Notes: generated by a model from the sequence alone, not told the origin. A DNA stretch of 55,083 nt from Carex sylvatica (GCA_964058845.1 CAXKVR010000391.1:1-55083), one strand, 5' to 3'. Positions 1-13,800 are shown, counted from the first letter of the stretch. Made by a program: numbers and translations.

Positions 1-1
1 A

Positions 2-3000
2 AAATTAGGGGATGGGCGTCGAGTACATATAGGAGGCAGGGGTACTGTGTTGATAGAAGGAAGGAATGGAGAACATAAGGCTTTGACTAATGTATATTAC
101 ATCCCTAAACTGACGAGTAATATCATTAGTCTTGGCCAACTAGAAGAACAAGGGTGCAGAGTCAAAATGGAAAATGGTGAGCTACTGGTATTTGATACAG
201 CTGGTAAATTGTTGATAAAGGTGAAGAGGTCAGCTAATAGGCTGTATGTGTTGAACCTGGAATTAGCTAAACCAGTATGCTTAATGGCAAACACTGAATC
301 TGAAGCATGGAGGTGGCACACTCGATTTGGACATGTGAATTTTCAAGCATTGAAAAGGATGAGTCAAGAAGGTTTGGTAGAAGGGTTACCACACATAAAT
401 CATGTAGAACAGTTATGCGAAGGATGTCTGATTGGCAAACAGCGCCGAGCATCATTTCCAACTGCATCAAAGTATAGAGCAAGTGAGGTACTGGAGTTAG
501 TACATGGTGATCTTTGTGGCCCCATACTGCCTCCAACATCAGCAGGCAACAGATATTTTCTGTTGTTAGTTGATGATCATAGCAGATACATGTGGATTGC
601 ACTTCTACCTAGCAAGGATAAGGCATTTTCACTGTTTAAAACTATCAAGGTGTCCGTTGAGGTTGAGCAAAATAAGAAACTGAAGGCATTTAGAACCGAT
701 AGGGGAGGTGAATTCAAATCTGTTGAATTTGAAGAATACTGTAAAGAGACAGGAGTTAAGAGATACATGACAACACCTTACTCACCTCAACAAAATGGAG
801 TGGTTGAAAGAAGAAACCAAACAGTTGTGGGCATGGCTAGAAGCATGTTGAAAGCAATGAAGGTGCCTTTACAGTTTTGGGGAGAAGCTGTAACCACTGC
901 TGTCTACATTCTAAATCGAACCTCAACCAAAAGTGTGGTAGGAATGACTCCCTATGAAGCATGGTACAAACGAAAACCAGTAGTGCATCACATGCGCACT
1001 TTTGGGTGCCTTGTTCATGTCAAAACAGTAAGTGGGCATGTAAAGAAACTGGAAGATAGGAGCACAGCAATGGTTTTCTTCGGTTATGAGAAGGGATCAA
1101 AAGCATACCGAGCATACAATCCTGTTAACAAGAAAGTTGTGGTGACTAGAGATGCTGTCTTTGAAGAAGACAAACCATGGACATGGCCAGCAAATGATGA
1201 ACAGGTGAATGAAACTGATGAGGCTAATGTCAGAGTGCCGTTTGAAATGCAGGTTGGTAATGATGAAATTACAACTGAGGCAAATGTCGAAGGATACGAT
1301 CAGAATGGTGAAGAATCAGGTGTTGGAATGGCATTCACAGAGGGGCATGAAGATGACAGCACTGATGGGCATGATGATGACAACAGTGCAATCTCAGAAG
1401 GAACCAGACGTTCACAGCAGACACCAGTCAGGCTGCGCAGTTTAGCAGACATATATGATGAAACAGAACCTGTCAGCTATCTAGGTGTGTGCATGATGGG
1501 TGTTGAAGAGCCAACAAGTTTTGATGAAGCAGACAGGGAAGAGAAGTGGAGGCTTGCTATGAAAGAAGAAATTGAATCAATTAACAGCAATGATACATGG
1601 AGTCTTGTGGAAGCTGTAAAGGGAAAAAAGGTAATTGGCCTTAAGTGGGTTTACAAACTAAAGAAAGACTCAGAGGGAAAAATTGTGAAGCACAAGGCGC
1701 GCCTAGTTGCAAAAGGCTATGTGCAGCAGCAAGGTATTGACTTTGAGGAAGTGTTTGCACCAGTTGCCAGAATTGAGACCATAAGATTGATAGTTGCTCT
1801 AGCTGTGCAAGGAGGTTGGCTACTACATCATATGGATGTTAAGTCAGCATTTTTGAATGGTGAGTTGTTGGAGGAAGTGTATGTAACTCAGCCACCAGGT
1901 TTTTTAGAAAGAGGAAGTGAGCATAAGGTACTGAGGTTGCACAAGGCACTCTATGGCCTAAAACAGGCCCCCAGAGCCTGGAACTCCAAACTGGATAGCA
2001 CACTAAAATCTCTCGGGTTTAAAAGGAGTAAGTTGGAACATGCAGTATACAAGAAAAAACAAGGAAACATTTGTATCCTAGTTGGAGTGTATGTAGATGA
2101 TTTGATTATCACTGGAACAAGTGAATCAGAAATTGCCAAGTTTAAACTGCAGATGAAGGAGAGATTTCGAATGAGTGACTTGGGTTTGCTAAGTTACTAT
2201 CTTGGCATTGAAGTCAAACAAATGAAGGATGGAGTTACATTGTGTCAAGAGGGATTTGCTCACAAAATTCTTAAGGAGTGTGGTATGTCAGATTGCAATC
2301 CGACAAAAACTCCAATGGAAGCTCGGCTGAAACTGAGCAAGGATAGTGTTTCGTTACCAGTTGATCAGAATAAGTTTCGAAGCATTGTAGGCAGTTTGAG
2401 GTACTTGTTGCACACAAGACCTGATCTGGCTTATTCTGTTGGGATTGTGAGTCGATTCATGGAATCTCCAAAAGTGGAACATATGGCTGCTGTAAAGCAA
2501 ATTTTGAGATATCTCAAAGGCAGTACTAGTTTGGGGTGTTTGTACAAGAAGGCTTCACTAAAAGATGTAAACTTTGTGGGTTTCTCTGATAGTGATTTGG
2601 CAGGGGACGTGAATGATCGGAAGAGTACTACTGGAGTCATTTTCTTCTTGGGAGATAATCCAATTAGTTGGTTTTCGAGGAAACAACAAGTGGTTGCACT
2701 ATCCTCGTGTGAAGCAGAGTATATAGCAGCTGCCGCAGCAGCCTGCCAGGGCGTTTGGCTTGAAACACTGCGTGCTGATTTGTTGGGTCACAACTCTCTG
2801 AAAATCAGCCTCAAAATTGATAACATGTCAGCAATTTCTCTTTGCAAGAACCCAGTGTTTCACAACCGAAGCAAGCACATCGACACAAAGTTTCACTATA
2901 TAAGAGAAAATGTGGAGAATGAAAAAATTGGAGTCGAGCATGTGGGCACCTCAGACCAACTGGCTGATATTATGACAAAGCCACTGGGCCGAGTCAGATT

Positions 3001-3058
3001 CATTGAGCTGCGAGACAGAATTGGTTTGCAGGATGTGAAAGATGGGCAACAAGCTTAA
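2..3058 (+). CDS. pol: Ty1-copia retrotransposon polyprotein, 5'-truncated by window edge
   Basis: The reading frame is already open at base 2, so the protein begins before the window; the GTG at 47 is not a real start. The visible order is the end of the protease region, GAG-pre-integrase zinc finger (WHTRFGH then CEGC, about 310-430), integrase (D of HGDLCGP, D of RTDRGGEF, E of NGVVERRN, with 35 residues between the last two), reverse transcriptase (ARLVAKGYVQQ; YGLKQAPRAWN; the active-site motif YVDDLIITG near 2089) and RNase H (GFSDSDLAGD, ALSSCEAEY, SKHIDTKFHYIRE). Integrase before RT is the copia order. There is no stop or frameshift over 1,018 codons, so the element is young or recently active. 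The stop is TAA at 3056-3058, ten bases before the LTR. Gag and most of the protease lie outside the window. Confidence 0.96.
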   Translation, partial: KLGDGRRVHIGGRGTVLIEGRNGEHKALTNVYYIPKLTSNIISLGQLEEQGCRVKMENGELLVFDTAGKLLIKVKRSANRLYVLNLELAKPVCLMANTESEAWRWHTRFGHVNFQALKRMSQEGLVEGLPHINHVEQLCEGCLIGKQRRASFPTASKYRASEVLELVHGDLCGPILPPTSAGNRYFLLLVDDHSRYMWIALLPSKDKAFSLFKTIKVSVEVEQNKKLKAFRTDRGGEFKSVEFEEYCKETGVKRYMTTPYSPQQNGVVERRNQTVVGMARSMLKAMKVPLQFWGEAVTTAVYILNRTSTKSVVGMTPYEAWYKRKPVVHHMRTFGCLVHVKTVSGHVKKLEDRSTAMVFFGYEKGSKAYRAYNPVNKKVVVTRDAVFEEDKPWTWPANDEQVNETDEANVRVPFEMQVGNDEITTEANVEGYDQNGEESGVGMAFTEGHEDDSTDGHDDDNSAISEGTRRSQQTPVRLRSLADIYDETEPVSYLGVCMMGVEEPTSFDEADREEKWRLAMKEEIESINSNDTWSLVEAVKGKKVIGLKWVYKLKKDSEGKIVKHKARLVAKGYVQQQGIDFEEVFAPVARIETIRLIVALAVQGGWLLHHMDVKSAFLNGELLEEVYVTQPPGFLERGSEHKVLRLHKALYGLKQAPRAWNSKLDSTLKSLGFKRSKLEHAVYKKKQGNICILVGVYVDDLIITGTSESEIAKFKLQMKERFRMSDLGLLSYYLGIEVKQMKDGVTLCQEGFAHKILKECGMSDCNPTKTPMEARLKLSKDSVSLPVDQNKFRSIVGSLRYLLHTRPDLAYSVGIVSRFMESPKVEHMAAVKQILRYLKGSTSLGCLYKKASLKDVNFVGFSDSDLAGDVNDRKSTTGVIFFLGDNPISWFSRKQQVVALSSCEAEYIAAAAAACQGVWLETLRADLLGHNSLKISLKIDNMSAISLCKNPVFHNRSKHIDTKFHYIRENVENEKIGVEHVGTSDQLADIMTKPLGRVRFIELRDRIGLQDVKDGQQA

Positions 3059-3068
3059 GGAAGTGAAA

Positions 3069-3374
3069 TGTTGGATGTAAGCTTGTTGTATCATGCGATA
3101 CAGCACACTAGAGATCTTTTAGATTATTTTAAGATAGTAGTTTTATTTTGACAGATTTACTATTTGTTTGTTACCTTATCTGAGGTGTGGGAAAATAAGA
3201 AACCACATGGCAGTTTTAGTATTTTTATTTTAGGAGATTTTGTTTCCTTTATTTTTCATGTATTCAATTATAGATGTAATGAGAAAATCAGAAAATGGTG
3301 CGGCCTCACTTTGCACCACAAAATCTCTCTTCTCTGAATATTATTCTGTGTTAAACTAATCTGTAAATCTGACA
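3069..3374 (+). mobile_element. 3' LTR of the Ty1-copia element
   Basis: The LTR is read from TGTTGGATG at 3069, just after the pol stop and a short purine-rich stretch (AAGGAAGTGAAA), to TCTGACA at 3374. This gives the usual TG...CA ends and a length of about 306 bp. The base after it already belongs to the 81-bp satellite, so 3374 is the element boundary. The 5-bp target duplication would be TCCCT at 3375-3379, but the left copy is outside the window. The PPT assignment is approximate. Confidence 0.8.
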
Positions 3375-4275
3375 TCCCTATATAGCAAGATAATACGGCA
3401 TTTACAACCCTAATACAACACTCCAATGGAAGGTGTTTGGAGCACTCTAGTAGTGTTTCCAGATGACAAGATAATAAGGCATTTACATCCCTAATAGAAT
3501 ACTACAATTGATGGTGTTTGAAACACACTAGTAGTGCCTCTATATTGAAAGATAATAGGGCATTTACAACCCAAATACAACACTCCAATCGAAGGTTTTT
3601 CGTGCACACTAGTAGGTTTTGTATATGGAAAGATAATTGGGCATTTAGAACCCTAATACAACACTCCAATCGAAGGTGTTTCGAGCATTCTAGTAGTGTC
3701 TCTATATGGAAAGATAACTGGGCATTTACAACCCTAATACAACATTCCTATTGAATGTATTTGCAGCACTCTAGTAGTGTCTCCAGATTGCAATATAATA
3801 GAGCATTTACAACCCTAATATAACACTCCAATTGACGATGTTTCAAGCACTCTTGTAGTGTCTCCAGAAGGTAAGATAATATGGCATTTACAACCCTAAT
3901 AAAACACTCCAATGGAAGGTGTTTGAAGCACTCTAGTAGTGTTTCCGGATGACAAGATAATAAGGCATTGACAACCCTAATACAATACTACAATTGAAGG
4001 AGTTTGAAGCACTCTAGAAGTGCCTACATATAGAAATATAAGAGGGCATTTACAACCCTAATACAACACTCCAATGGAAGGTGTTTGGAGCACTCTAGTA
4101 GTGTCTGTATATGGCAAGATAATCGGGCATTTACAACCCTAATACAACACTCTAAATTGATGGTGTTTAGAGCACTCTAGTAGTGCCTCTATATGGATTG
4201 ATAATAGGGCATTTACAACCCTAATACAACACTCCAATCGAAGGTGTTTGGAGCACATTAGTAGTGTCTTTAGAT

Positions 4276-4761
4276 GACAAGATCATAGGGCATTTACAAC
4301 CTTGAAAAAACACTTCAATTGATTGTGTTTGGAGAACTCTAGTGGCGTCTCTATCTGGCAAGGTAATAGGGTACTAACAACCCTAAAACAACACTTCAAT
4401 TGATTGTGTTTGGAGAACTCTAATGGCGTCTCTATCTGGCAAGGTAATAGGGTACTAACAACCCTAATACAACACTCCGATTGAATGTGTTTGGAGTACT
4501 CTAGTAGTGTCTTCATATGACAAGATCATAGGGCATTTACAACCTTGAAAAAATACTTCAATTGATTGTGTTTGGAGAACTCTAGTGGCGTCTCTATCTG
4601 ACAAGGTAATAGGGTACTAACAACCCTAAAACAACACTTCAATTGATTGTGTTTGGAGAACTCTAGTGGCGTCTCTATCTGGCAAGGTAATAGGGTACTA
4701 ACAACCCTAAAACAACACTCCGATTGAATGTGTTTGGAGCATTCTAGTAGTGTCTCTATAT
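4276..4761. repeat. Three-monomer higher-order unit (243 bp) repeated twice
   Basis: The segment starting GACAAGATCATAGGG at 4276 recurs at 4519, exactly 243 bp or three monomers later, with shared variants such as TGGCGTCTCTATCTG and GGGTACTAACAACCC. The pattern shows recent block duplication rather than one-by-one monomer gain. Confidence 0.8.
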
Positions 4762-7099
4762 GGAAAGATAATAGGGCATTTACAACCCTAATACAACATT
4801 CCAACTGAATGTATTTGCAGCACTCTAGTAGTGTCTCTATATTGTAATATAATAGGGCATTTACAACTCTAATACAACACTCCAATCGAAGGTGTTTGGA
4901 TCACTCTAGTAATTTCTCCAAATGGCAAGATAATATGGCATTTACAACCCTACAACACTCCAATCGAAGGTGTTTTGAGCACTCTAGTAGTGTTTCCTGA
5001 TGACAAGATAACAAGGCATTTACAACCCTAATAAAATACTACAATTGATGCTGTTTGAAGCACTCTAGTAGTGCCTCTATATTGAAAGATAATAGAGCAT
5101 TTACAACCCTAATACAACACTCCAATCGAAAGTGTTTGGAGCACTCTAGTAGTGTCTCTATATGGGAGGATAATAGGGCATTTACAATCCTAATACAACA
5201 TTCTATTTGAAGGTGTTCGGAGCACTCTAGTAGTGTCTCTAGATGATAAGATAATAGGGCATTTACACCATAAAACAACACTCTAATTGAAGGTGTTCGG
5301 AGCACTCTAGTAGTGTCTCTATAGGGTAAGATAATATGGCATTTACAACCCTAATACAACACTCCAATTATAGATGTTTGGAGCACTCTAGTAAGGTCTC
5401 CATATTGCAAGATAAAAGGACATTTATAGCAATAATACAACACGACAATTAAAGGTGTTTGGAGCACTCTAGTAGTGACTCCAGATTAAAAGATAATAGA
5501 GCATTTACAACCCTAATACAACACTCCAATAGAAGGTGTTTCGAGCACTCCAGTAGTGTTCCTAGATGGCAAGATAATGGAGCATTTACAACCCTTATAC
5601 AACACTCTAATTGAAGGTGTTTGGAGCCCTCTAGTAGTGTCTCCAGTTGGCAAGATAATAGGGTATTTACAACCCTAATACAACACTGCAAATGAAGGTG
5701 TGTGGAGCACCCTTGTATTGTCTTTTGATGGCTAGATAATAGGGCATTTACCACCCTAGTACAACACTCTAATTTATGGTGTTTGGGGCATTCTAGTAAC
5801 GTCTCTATATGAGAGGATAATACGGCACTTACAACCCTAATATAATATTTTATTTGAAGGTGTTCGGAGCACTCTAGTAGTGCCTCTATATGGCAAGATA
5901 ATATGGCATTTACAACCCTAATACAACACTCCAATTATAGATGTTTGGAGCACTCTAGTAAGGTCTCCATATTGCAAGATAAAAGGGCATTTACAACCCT
6001 AATACAACACTCCAATCAAAGGTGTTTGGAGCACTATAGTAGTGTTTCCTGATGACAAGATAATAAGGCATTTACAACCCTAATACAATACTACAATTAA
6101 TGGTGCTTGAAGCACTCTAGTAGTGCCTCTATATTGAAAGATAATAGGACATTTACAATCCTAATACAACACTCCAATCAAATGTATTTGGAGCACTCTA
6201 GTAGTGTCTTCAGATGACAAGATAATAGGGCATCTACAACCTTGAAACAACACCAATTGATGGTGTTTGAAGCACTCTAGTAGCGTATCTATCTGGCAAG
6301 ATAATAGGATATTTACAACCCTAGTACAACACTAAAATCGAAGGTGTTTGGAGCACTGTAGTAGTGTCTCCAGATGGCAATATAATAAGGCATTTACAAC
6401 CCTAATACAACACTCTAGTTGAAAGTGTTTGGATCACTCTAGTAGTGTCCCTCAATTGCAATATAATATGACATTTACAACCCTAATATAACACTCCAAT
6501 TGAAGGTGTTTCGAGCACATTTGTAGTGTCTCTATATAGCAAGAAAATAGGACATTTACAACCCTAATACAACACTCCAATGGAAGGTGTTTGGAGCAGT
6601 CTAGAAGTGTCTCCAGATGGCAAGATAATATGACATTTACAACCCTAATACAACACTCCAATCGAAGGTATTTGGAGCACTCTAGTAGTGTTTCCAGATG
6701 ACAAGATAATAAGGCATTTACAATCTTAATACAATACTACAATTGATGGTGTTTGAAGCACTCTAGAAGTGCCTCTATATAGAAAGATAATAGGGCATTT
6801 ACAACCCTAATACAACACTCCAATCGAAGGTGTTTAGAGTACTCTAGTAGTGTCTCTATTTGGCAAGATAATAGGGCATTTACAACCCTAATACAACACT
6901 CTAATTGATGGTGTTTGGAGCACTCTAGTAGTGTCTCTATATGACAAGATAATAGGGCATTTACAACCCTAATACAACACTCCAATCGAAGGTGTTTAGA
7001 GTACTCTAGTAGTGTCTCTATTTGGCAAGATAATAGGGCATTTACAACCCTAATACAACACTCTAAATTGATGGTGTTTAGAGCACTCTAGTAGTATCT

Positions 7100-7700
7100 A
7101 CAGATGGAAAAATAATAGGGCATTTACAAGCCTAATACAATACTCCAATTGATTGTGTTTGGAGAACTCTAGTAGGCATATGACAAGATGATAGGGTATT
7201 TACAACCCTAATACAATATTCCGGTTGAAGTTGTTTGGAGCACTCTAGTAGTGTGTCGAGATGGTAATATAATAGGGCTTTTTGAACCCTAATACAACAC
7301 TCCAATTGATAGTGTTCAGAGCACCCTATTAGCGTCTCTATATGGCAAGATAATAGGGCATTTACAGCCCTAAAACAACATTGCCGTCGAAGGTTTTCGG
7401 AGCACTCTATTAGCGTCTCCAGATGGCAAGATAATAGGGCATTTACGACCCTGATACAACACTCCAATTGATGGTGTTTTGAGCACTCCAGTAGTGTCTC
7501 TATAGGGCAAGATAATAGGGCATTTACAACCCTAATATAACACACCAATTATAGATGTTTGGAGCACTCTAGTAATGTCTCCAAATTGCAAGACAAAAGG
7601 ACATTTACAACAATAATACAACACGACAATTGAAGGTATTTGGAGCACTCGAGTAGTGACTCTAGATTACAAGATAATAGAGCATTTACAACCCTAATAT
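7100..7700. repeat. Long segmental duplication inside the satellite, copy 1
   Basis: Rare variants in this block (GGGCTTTTTGAACCC, ATTCCGGTTGAAG, CACACCAATTATAGATG) recur in the same order at about 10170-10830. The offset is 3,078 bp (38 monomers) at 7151/10229 and 3,164 bp at 7541/10705, because the second copy gained a monomer near 10540-10620. Confidence 0.8.
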
Positions 7701-10169
7701 ATCATTCCAATTGAAGGTGTTTCAAGCACTCTTGTAGTGTCCCTACATGGCAAGATAATAGTTCATTAACAACCCTAATACAGCACTCCAATCGAAGGTA
7801 TTTGGAGCACTCTAGTAGTGTCTTCAGATGACAAGATAATAGGGCATTTACAACCGTAATACAACATGCCAATTGAAAGTGTTTGGAGCCCTCTAGTAGT
7901 GTCTCTATATTGCAAGATAATAGCGCATTGACAACCCTGATACAACATTCCAATTGAAGGTGTTCGGAGCAATCTTGTAGCGTCTCTATATGGGAAGATA
8001 ATAATTTACAACCCTAATGTAACACTCCAATTGAAGGTGTCCAAAGTAATCTAATAGTGTCTCTATATGACAAGATAATAGGGCACAACCCTAATACAAC
8101 ACTCCAATTGATGGTGTTTAGAGCACTCCAGTAGTGTCTCTATATGGCAAGATAATAGGGCATTTACAACCGTAATACAACACTTCAATTGAAAGTGTTT
8201 GGAGCACTCTAGTAGTGTCCCTACATTGCAAGATAATATGATATTTCAAACGCTAATACAACACTCAAATTGAAAGTGTTTGGAGCACTCTAGTAGTGTC
8301 TCTCGTTGGATAGATAATAGGGAATTTACAACTCTAATACAACATTCCAATTGAAGGGGTTTGTAGCACTCAACTAGTGTCCCTACATTGCAACATAATA
8401 TGGCATTTACAACTCTAATACAACACTCCAATTGAAGGTGTATGGAGCACTCTAGTAGTGTCGCTAAATGGCAAGATAATAGAGCATTTACAACCCTAGT
8501 ACAACACTCTAATTGAAGGTGTTTGGAGCCCTCTAGTAGTCTTCAGTTGGCAAGATAATAGGGTATTTACAACTCTAATACAACACTACAATGAAAGTGT
8601 TTGGATCACCCTTGTATTGTCTCTAGATGGCTAGATAATAGGGAATTTACAACCCTAATACAACACTCTAATTTATGGTGTTTGGGACATTCTAGTAGTG
8701 TCTCTATATGGGAGGATAATAAGGCATTTATAACCCTAATACAACATTTTGTTTGAAGGTGTTCGGAGCACTCTAGTAGTGTCTCTAGATGACAAGATAA
8801 TAGGGCATTTACAACCCTAATATCACATTCCAATTGATGGTGTTTGGAGCACTCTAATAGTGTCTATGGATGACAAAATAATAGGTTATTTACAACCCTA
8901 AAACAACACTCTAATTAATGGTGTTTGGAGAACTCCAGTATTGTCTCTATATTGCTAGATAATAGGGCATTTAGAACCCAAATATAACACTCCAATTGAA
9001 GGTGTTTCGAGAACTCTTGTAGTGTCTCTATATAACAAGATAATAGGGCATTTTCTACTCTAATACAACACTCTAATTGAAGGTGTTTGGGAACAAAATA
9101 GTAGTGCCTCTATATGGCAACATAATAGGGCATTTACAACTCTAATACAACACTCTAATTGAAGGTCTTTGGAGCGCTCTACTAGTTTCTTTATATGTAA
9201 ATATAAGAGGGCATTTACAACTCTAATACAACACTCCAATTGAAGGTGTTCGGAGCACTCTAGTAGTTTCCTTACATTGCAGGATAATAGGGCATTTACA
9301 ATGCCAATACAACTCTCCAATTGAAGGTGTTTGGAGCACTCTAGTAGTGTCTCCCGATGGCAAGATAATAGGTCATTTACAACCTTTATACAGTATTCCA
9401 ATTGAAGGTTTTTGGAGCACTCTAGTAGTGCCTCTATATAGAAAGATAATATGACAAGATTATAGGATATTGACAAGCCTAATACAACACTCCAATTGAT
9501 GGTGTTTAGAGCACTCTAATAGTGTCTTTGGATGACAATATAATAGGGCATTTACAACCCTAAAACAACACTCCAATTGATGGTGTTTGGAGAACTCCAG
9601 TAGTGTCTTTATATTGCAAGATAAGAGGATATTTACAACTCTAATACAACACTCCAATTGAATGTATTTGAAGCACTCTATTAGTGTCTCCAGATTGATA
9701 TATAATAGGGCATTTACAACCCTAATGTAACACTCCAATTGAAGATGTTTTGAGAACTCTTATAGTGTCTCTATATAGAAAAATAATAGGGTATTTACAA
9801 CCCTAATACAACCCTCCAATTGAAGGTGTTTGGAGCACTCTAGTAGTGTCTCCCGATGGCAAGATAATAGGTCATTTACAACCTTTATACAGCATTCCAA
9901 TTGAAGGTTTTTGGAGCACTCTAGTAGTGCCTCTATATAGAAAGATAATAGGGCATTTACAACCCTAATAAAATACTCCAATCGAAGGTGTTTGGAGTAA
10001 TCTAGTAGTGTCTTCAGATGACAAGATAATAGGGCATTTACAACCTTGAAACAACACTCCAATTGATTATGTTTGAAGCACTCCAGTAGCGTCCCCATAA
10101 TGCAAGAAAAAAAAGGGCATTTACAACCCTAACACAACACTCCAATTGAATGTATTAGGAGCACTCTAG

Positions 10170-10830
10170 TAGTATCTACAGATGGCAAAATAATAGGGCA
10201 TTTACAAGCCTAATACAATACTCCAATTGATTGTGTTTGGAGAACTCTAGTAGTATCTCCATATGGCAAGATGATAGGGCATTTACAACCCTAATACAAT
10301 ATTCCGGTTGAAGTTGTTTGGAGCACTCTAGTAGTGTGTCGAGATGGTAATATAATAGGGCTTTTTGAACCCTAATACAACACTCCAATTGATAGTGTTC
10401 AAAGCACCCAAGTAGCGTCTCTATATGGCAAGATAATAGGGCATTTACAGCCCTAAAACAACATTGTTGTCGAAGGTTTTCGGAGCACTCTATTAGCGTC
10501 TCTAGATGGCAAGATAATAGGGCATTTACGACCCTGATACAATACCCCAATTGATGGTGTTTTGAGCACTCCAGTAGTATCTCTATATGGCAAGATAATA
10601 CGGCATTTACGACCCTGATACAACACTCCAATTGATGGTGTTTTGAGCACTCCAGTAGTGTCTCTATAGGGCAAGATAATAGGGCATTTACAACCCTAAT
10701 ATAACACACCAATTATAGATGTTTGGAGCACTCTAGTAATGTCTCCAAATTGCAAGACAAAAGGACATTTACAACAATAATACAACACGACAATTGAAGG
10801 TATTTGGAGCACTCGAGTAGTGACTCTAGA
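10170..10830. repeat. Long segmental duplication inside the satellite, copy 2
   Basis: Partner of 7100-7700. It shares the same rare monomer variants and contains one extra monomer. Similar long-range pairs are 8300-8640 with 12115-12450 and 9690-9910 with 12710-12870, so the array carries several duplications of 3-4 kb offset. Confidence 0.78.
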
Positions 10831-13800
10831 TTACAAGATAATAGTTCATTAACAACCCTAATACAGCACTCCAATCGAAGGTGTTTGGAGCACTCTAGTA
10901 GTGTCTTCAGATGACAAGATAATAGGGCATTTACAACCGTAATACAACATGCCAATTGAAAGTGTTTGGAGCCCTCTAGTAGTGTCTCTATATGGCAAAA
11001 TAATAGGGCATTTACAATCCTCATACAACATTCCAATTGAATGTATTTGCAGCATTCTAGTAGTGTCTCTAGATTGCAATATAATAGAGCATTTACAACC
11101 CTAATAGAACAGTCCAATTGGAGGTGTTTCGAGCACTCTTGTAGTGTCTCTATATAGCAAGATAATAGTGCATTTACAACCCTAATACAACACTCCAATG
11201 GAAGCTGTTTAGAGCACTCTAGTAGTGTCTCCAGATGACAAGATATTTGGGCATTTACAACCCTAATACAATACTCCAATTAATGGTCTTTGGAGCACTC
11301 TAGTAGTGTCTCCAAATGACAAGATATTAGGGCATTTACAACCCTAATACAACACTTCAATTGAAGGTGTTTAGAGCACTCTAGTAGTTTCCCTACATTG
11401 CAAGATAATATGGCATTTACAACCCTAATACATCACTCCAATTGAAGGTGTTTGGAGCACTCTAGTAGTCTCCTGATGGCAAGATAATAGGTCATTTACA
11501 ACCTTTATACAGCACTCCAATTGAAGGTTTTGGGAGAACATTAGTAGTATCTATATATGGCAATATAATAGGGCATTTACAACCTTAATACAGCACTCCA
11601 ATTGAAGGTGTTTGAAGCACTATAGTAGTGTCTCTATATGACAAAATAATAGGGCATTTACAATCCCAATACAACATTCCAATTGAATGTATTTGCAGCA
11701 TTCTAATAGTGTCTCTAGATTGCATTATAATAGATCATTTACAATCCTAATATAACACTCCAATAGAAGGTGTTTCGAGCACTCTTGTAGTGTCTCTATA
11801 TAGCTAGATAATAGGGCATTTACAACCCTAATACAACACTCCAATAGAAGGTGTTTGGAGCACTCTAGTAGTGACTTCAGATGACAAGATAATAGGAAAT
11901 TTACAACCATAATACAACACGCCAATTGAAAGTGTTTGGAGACCTTTAGTAGTGTCTCTAGATTGCAAGATAATAGCGCATTGTCAACCCTAATACCACA
12001 CTCCAATTGAAGGTGTTCGGAGCACTCTTGTAGGGTCTCTATATGGGAAGATAATATGAAATTTACAACCCTAATACAATACTCGAATTGAAGGTGTTTG
12101 GAGCATTCTAGTAGTGCCTCCCGTTGGATAGATAATAGCGAATTTACAACTCTAATACAACATTCCAATTGAAGGGGTTTGTAGCACTCAACTAGTGTCC
12201 CTACATTGCAACATAATATGGCATTTACAACCCTAATACAACACTCCAATTGAAGGTGTATGGAGCACTCTAGTAGTGTCGCTAAATGGCAAGATAATAG
12301 AGCATTTACAACCCTAGTACAACACTCTAATTGAAGGTGTTTGGAGCCCTCTAGTAGTGTCTCCAGTTGGCAAGATAATAGGGTATTTACAACCCTAATA
12401 CAACACTACAATGAAGGTGTTTGGATCACCCTTGTATTGTCTCTAGATGGCTAGATAATAGGGCATTTACCACCCTAATACAACACTCTAATTTATGGTA
12501 TTTGGGGCACTCTAGTAGCATCTCTATATGAGACGATAATAGGGCATTTACAACCCTAATACAACATTCTATTTGAAAGTGTTCGGAGCACTCTGGTAGT
12601 GTCTCTAGATGACTAGATAATAGTGTCTCTATATTGCAAGATAAGAGGATATTTACAACCTTAATACAACACTCCAATTGAATGTATTTGAAGCACTCTA
12701 TTAGTGTCTCCAGATTGATATATAATAGGGCATTTACAACCCTAATGTAATACTCCAATTGAAGATATTTTGAGAACACTTATAGTGTCTCTATATAGAA
12801 AAATAATAGGGCATTTACAACCCTAATACAACCCTCCAATTGAAGGTGTTTGGAGCACTCTAGTAATGTCTCCCGGTGGCTAGATAATATGGCATTTACA
12901 ACCATAATACAACACTCCAATTGATGGTGTTTGGAGCACTCTAATGGTGTCTCTATACAGCAAGATAATAGGGCATTTACAACCCTAATACAACAATCCA
13001 ATTGAATGTATTTGCAGCACTCTATTAGTGTCTCCAGATTGTAATATAATACAACATTTACAACCCTAATATAACACTCCAATTAAAGGTGTTTCGAGAA
13101 CACTTGTAGTATCTCTATAGAGCAAGATAAAAGGGCATTTACAACCCTAATACAACACTCCAATTGAAGGTGTTTGGAGCACTCTAGTAGTGTCTCCCGA
13201 TGGTTAAATAATAGGGCATTTACACATCTAATACAACACTCTCATTGAAGGTGTTTGAAACACTATAGTAGTGCCTCTATATGGCAACATAATAGGGCAT
13301 TTAGAACTGTAATACAACACTTGAATTGAAGGTGTTTGGAACACTATAGTAGTGACTCTATATGGCAACATAATAGGGCATTTAGAACTCTAATACAACA
13401 CTTGAATTGTAGGTGTTTGGAGCACTCTACTAGTTTCTCTATATGTCAAGATAAGAGGGCATTTACAACCCTAATACAACACTCTAATTTACAGTGTTTG
13501 CAACACTCTAATAGTGTCCCCATATAGCAATATAATATGGCATTTACAATCCTAATACAATACTCCAATTGAAAGTGTTTGGAGCACTTTAGTAGTGTGT
13601 CCCGATGGAAAGATAATAGATGATTTACAACCTTTATACAACACTCTAATAGAAGGTGTTTGGAGCACATTAGTAACTTCTCTATATGGCAAGATAATAG
13701 GACATTTACAATCCTAAAATAACAGTCTAATTAAAGGTGTTTGGAGCACTCTAGTAGTGTCTCTATATGGGCATTTACAACCCTAATACAACATTCCAAT

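Noticed and set aside
47..49. GTG at 47 as start of the retrotransposon protein
   Set aside because: The frame is open to the window edge and the preceding codons (KLGDGRRVHIGGRGT) fit the copia protease region.
1209..1445. Second plus-strand frame within the copia polyprotein
   Set aside because: It is a shadow in another frame of the acidic linker between integrase and reverse transcriptase.
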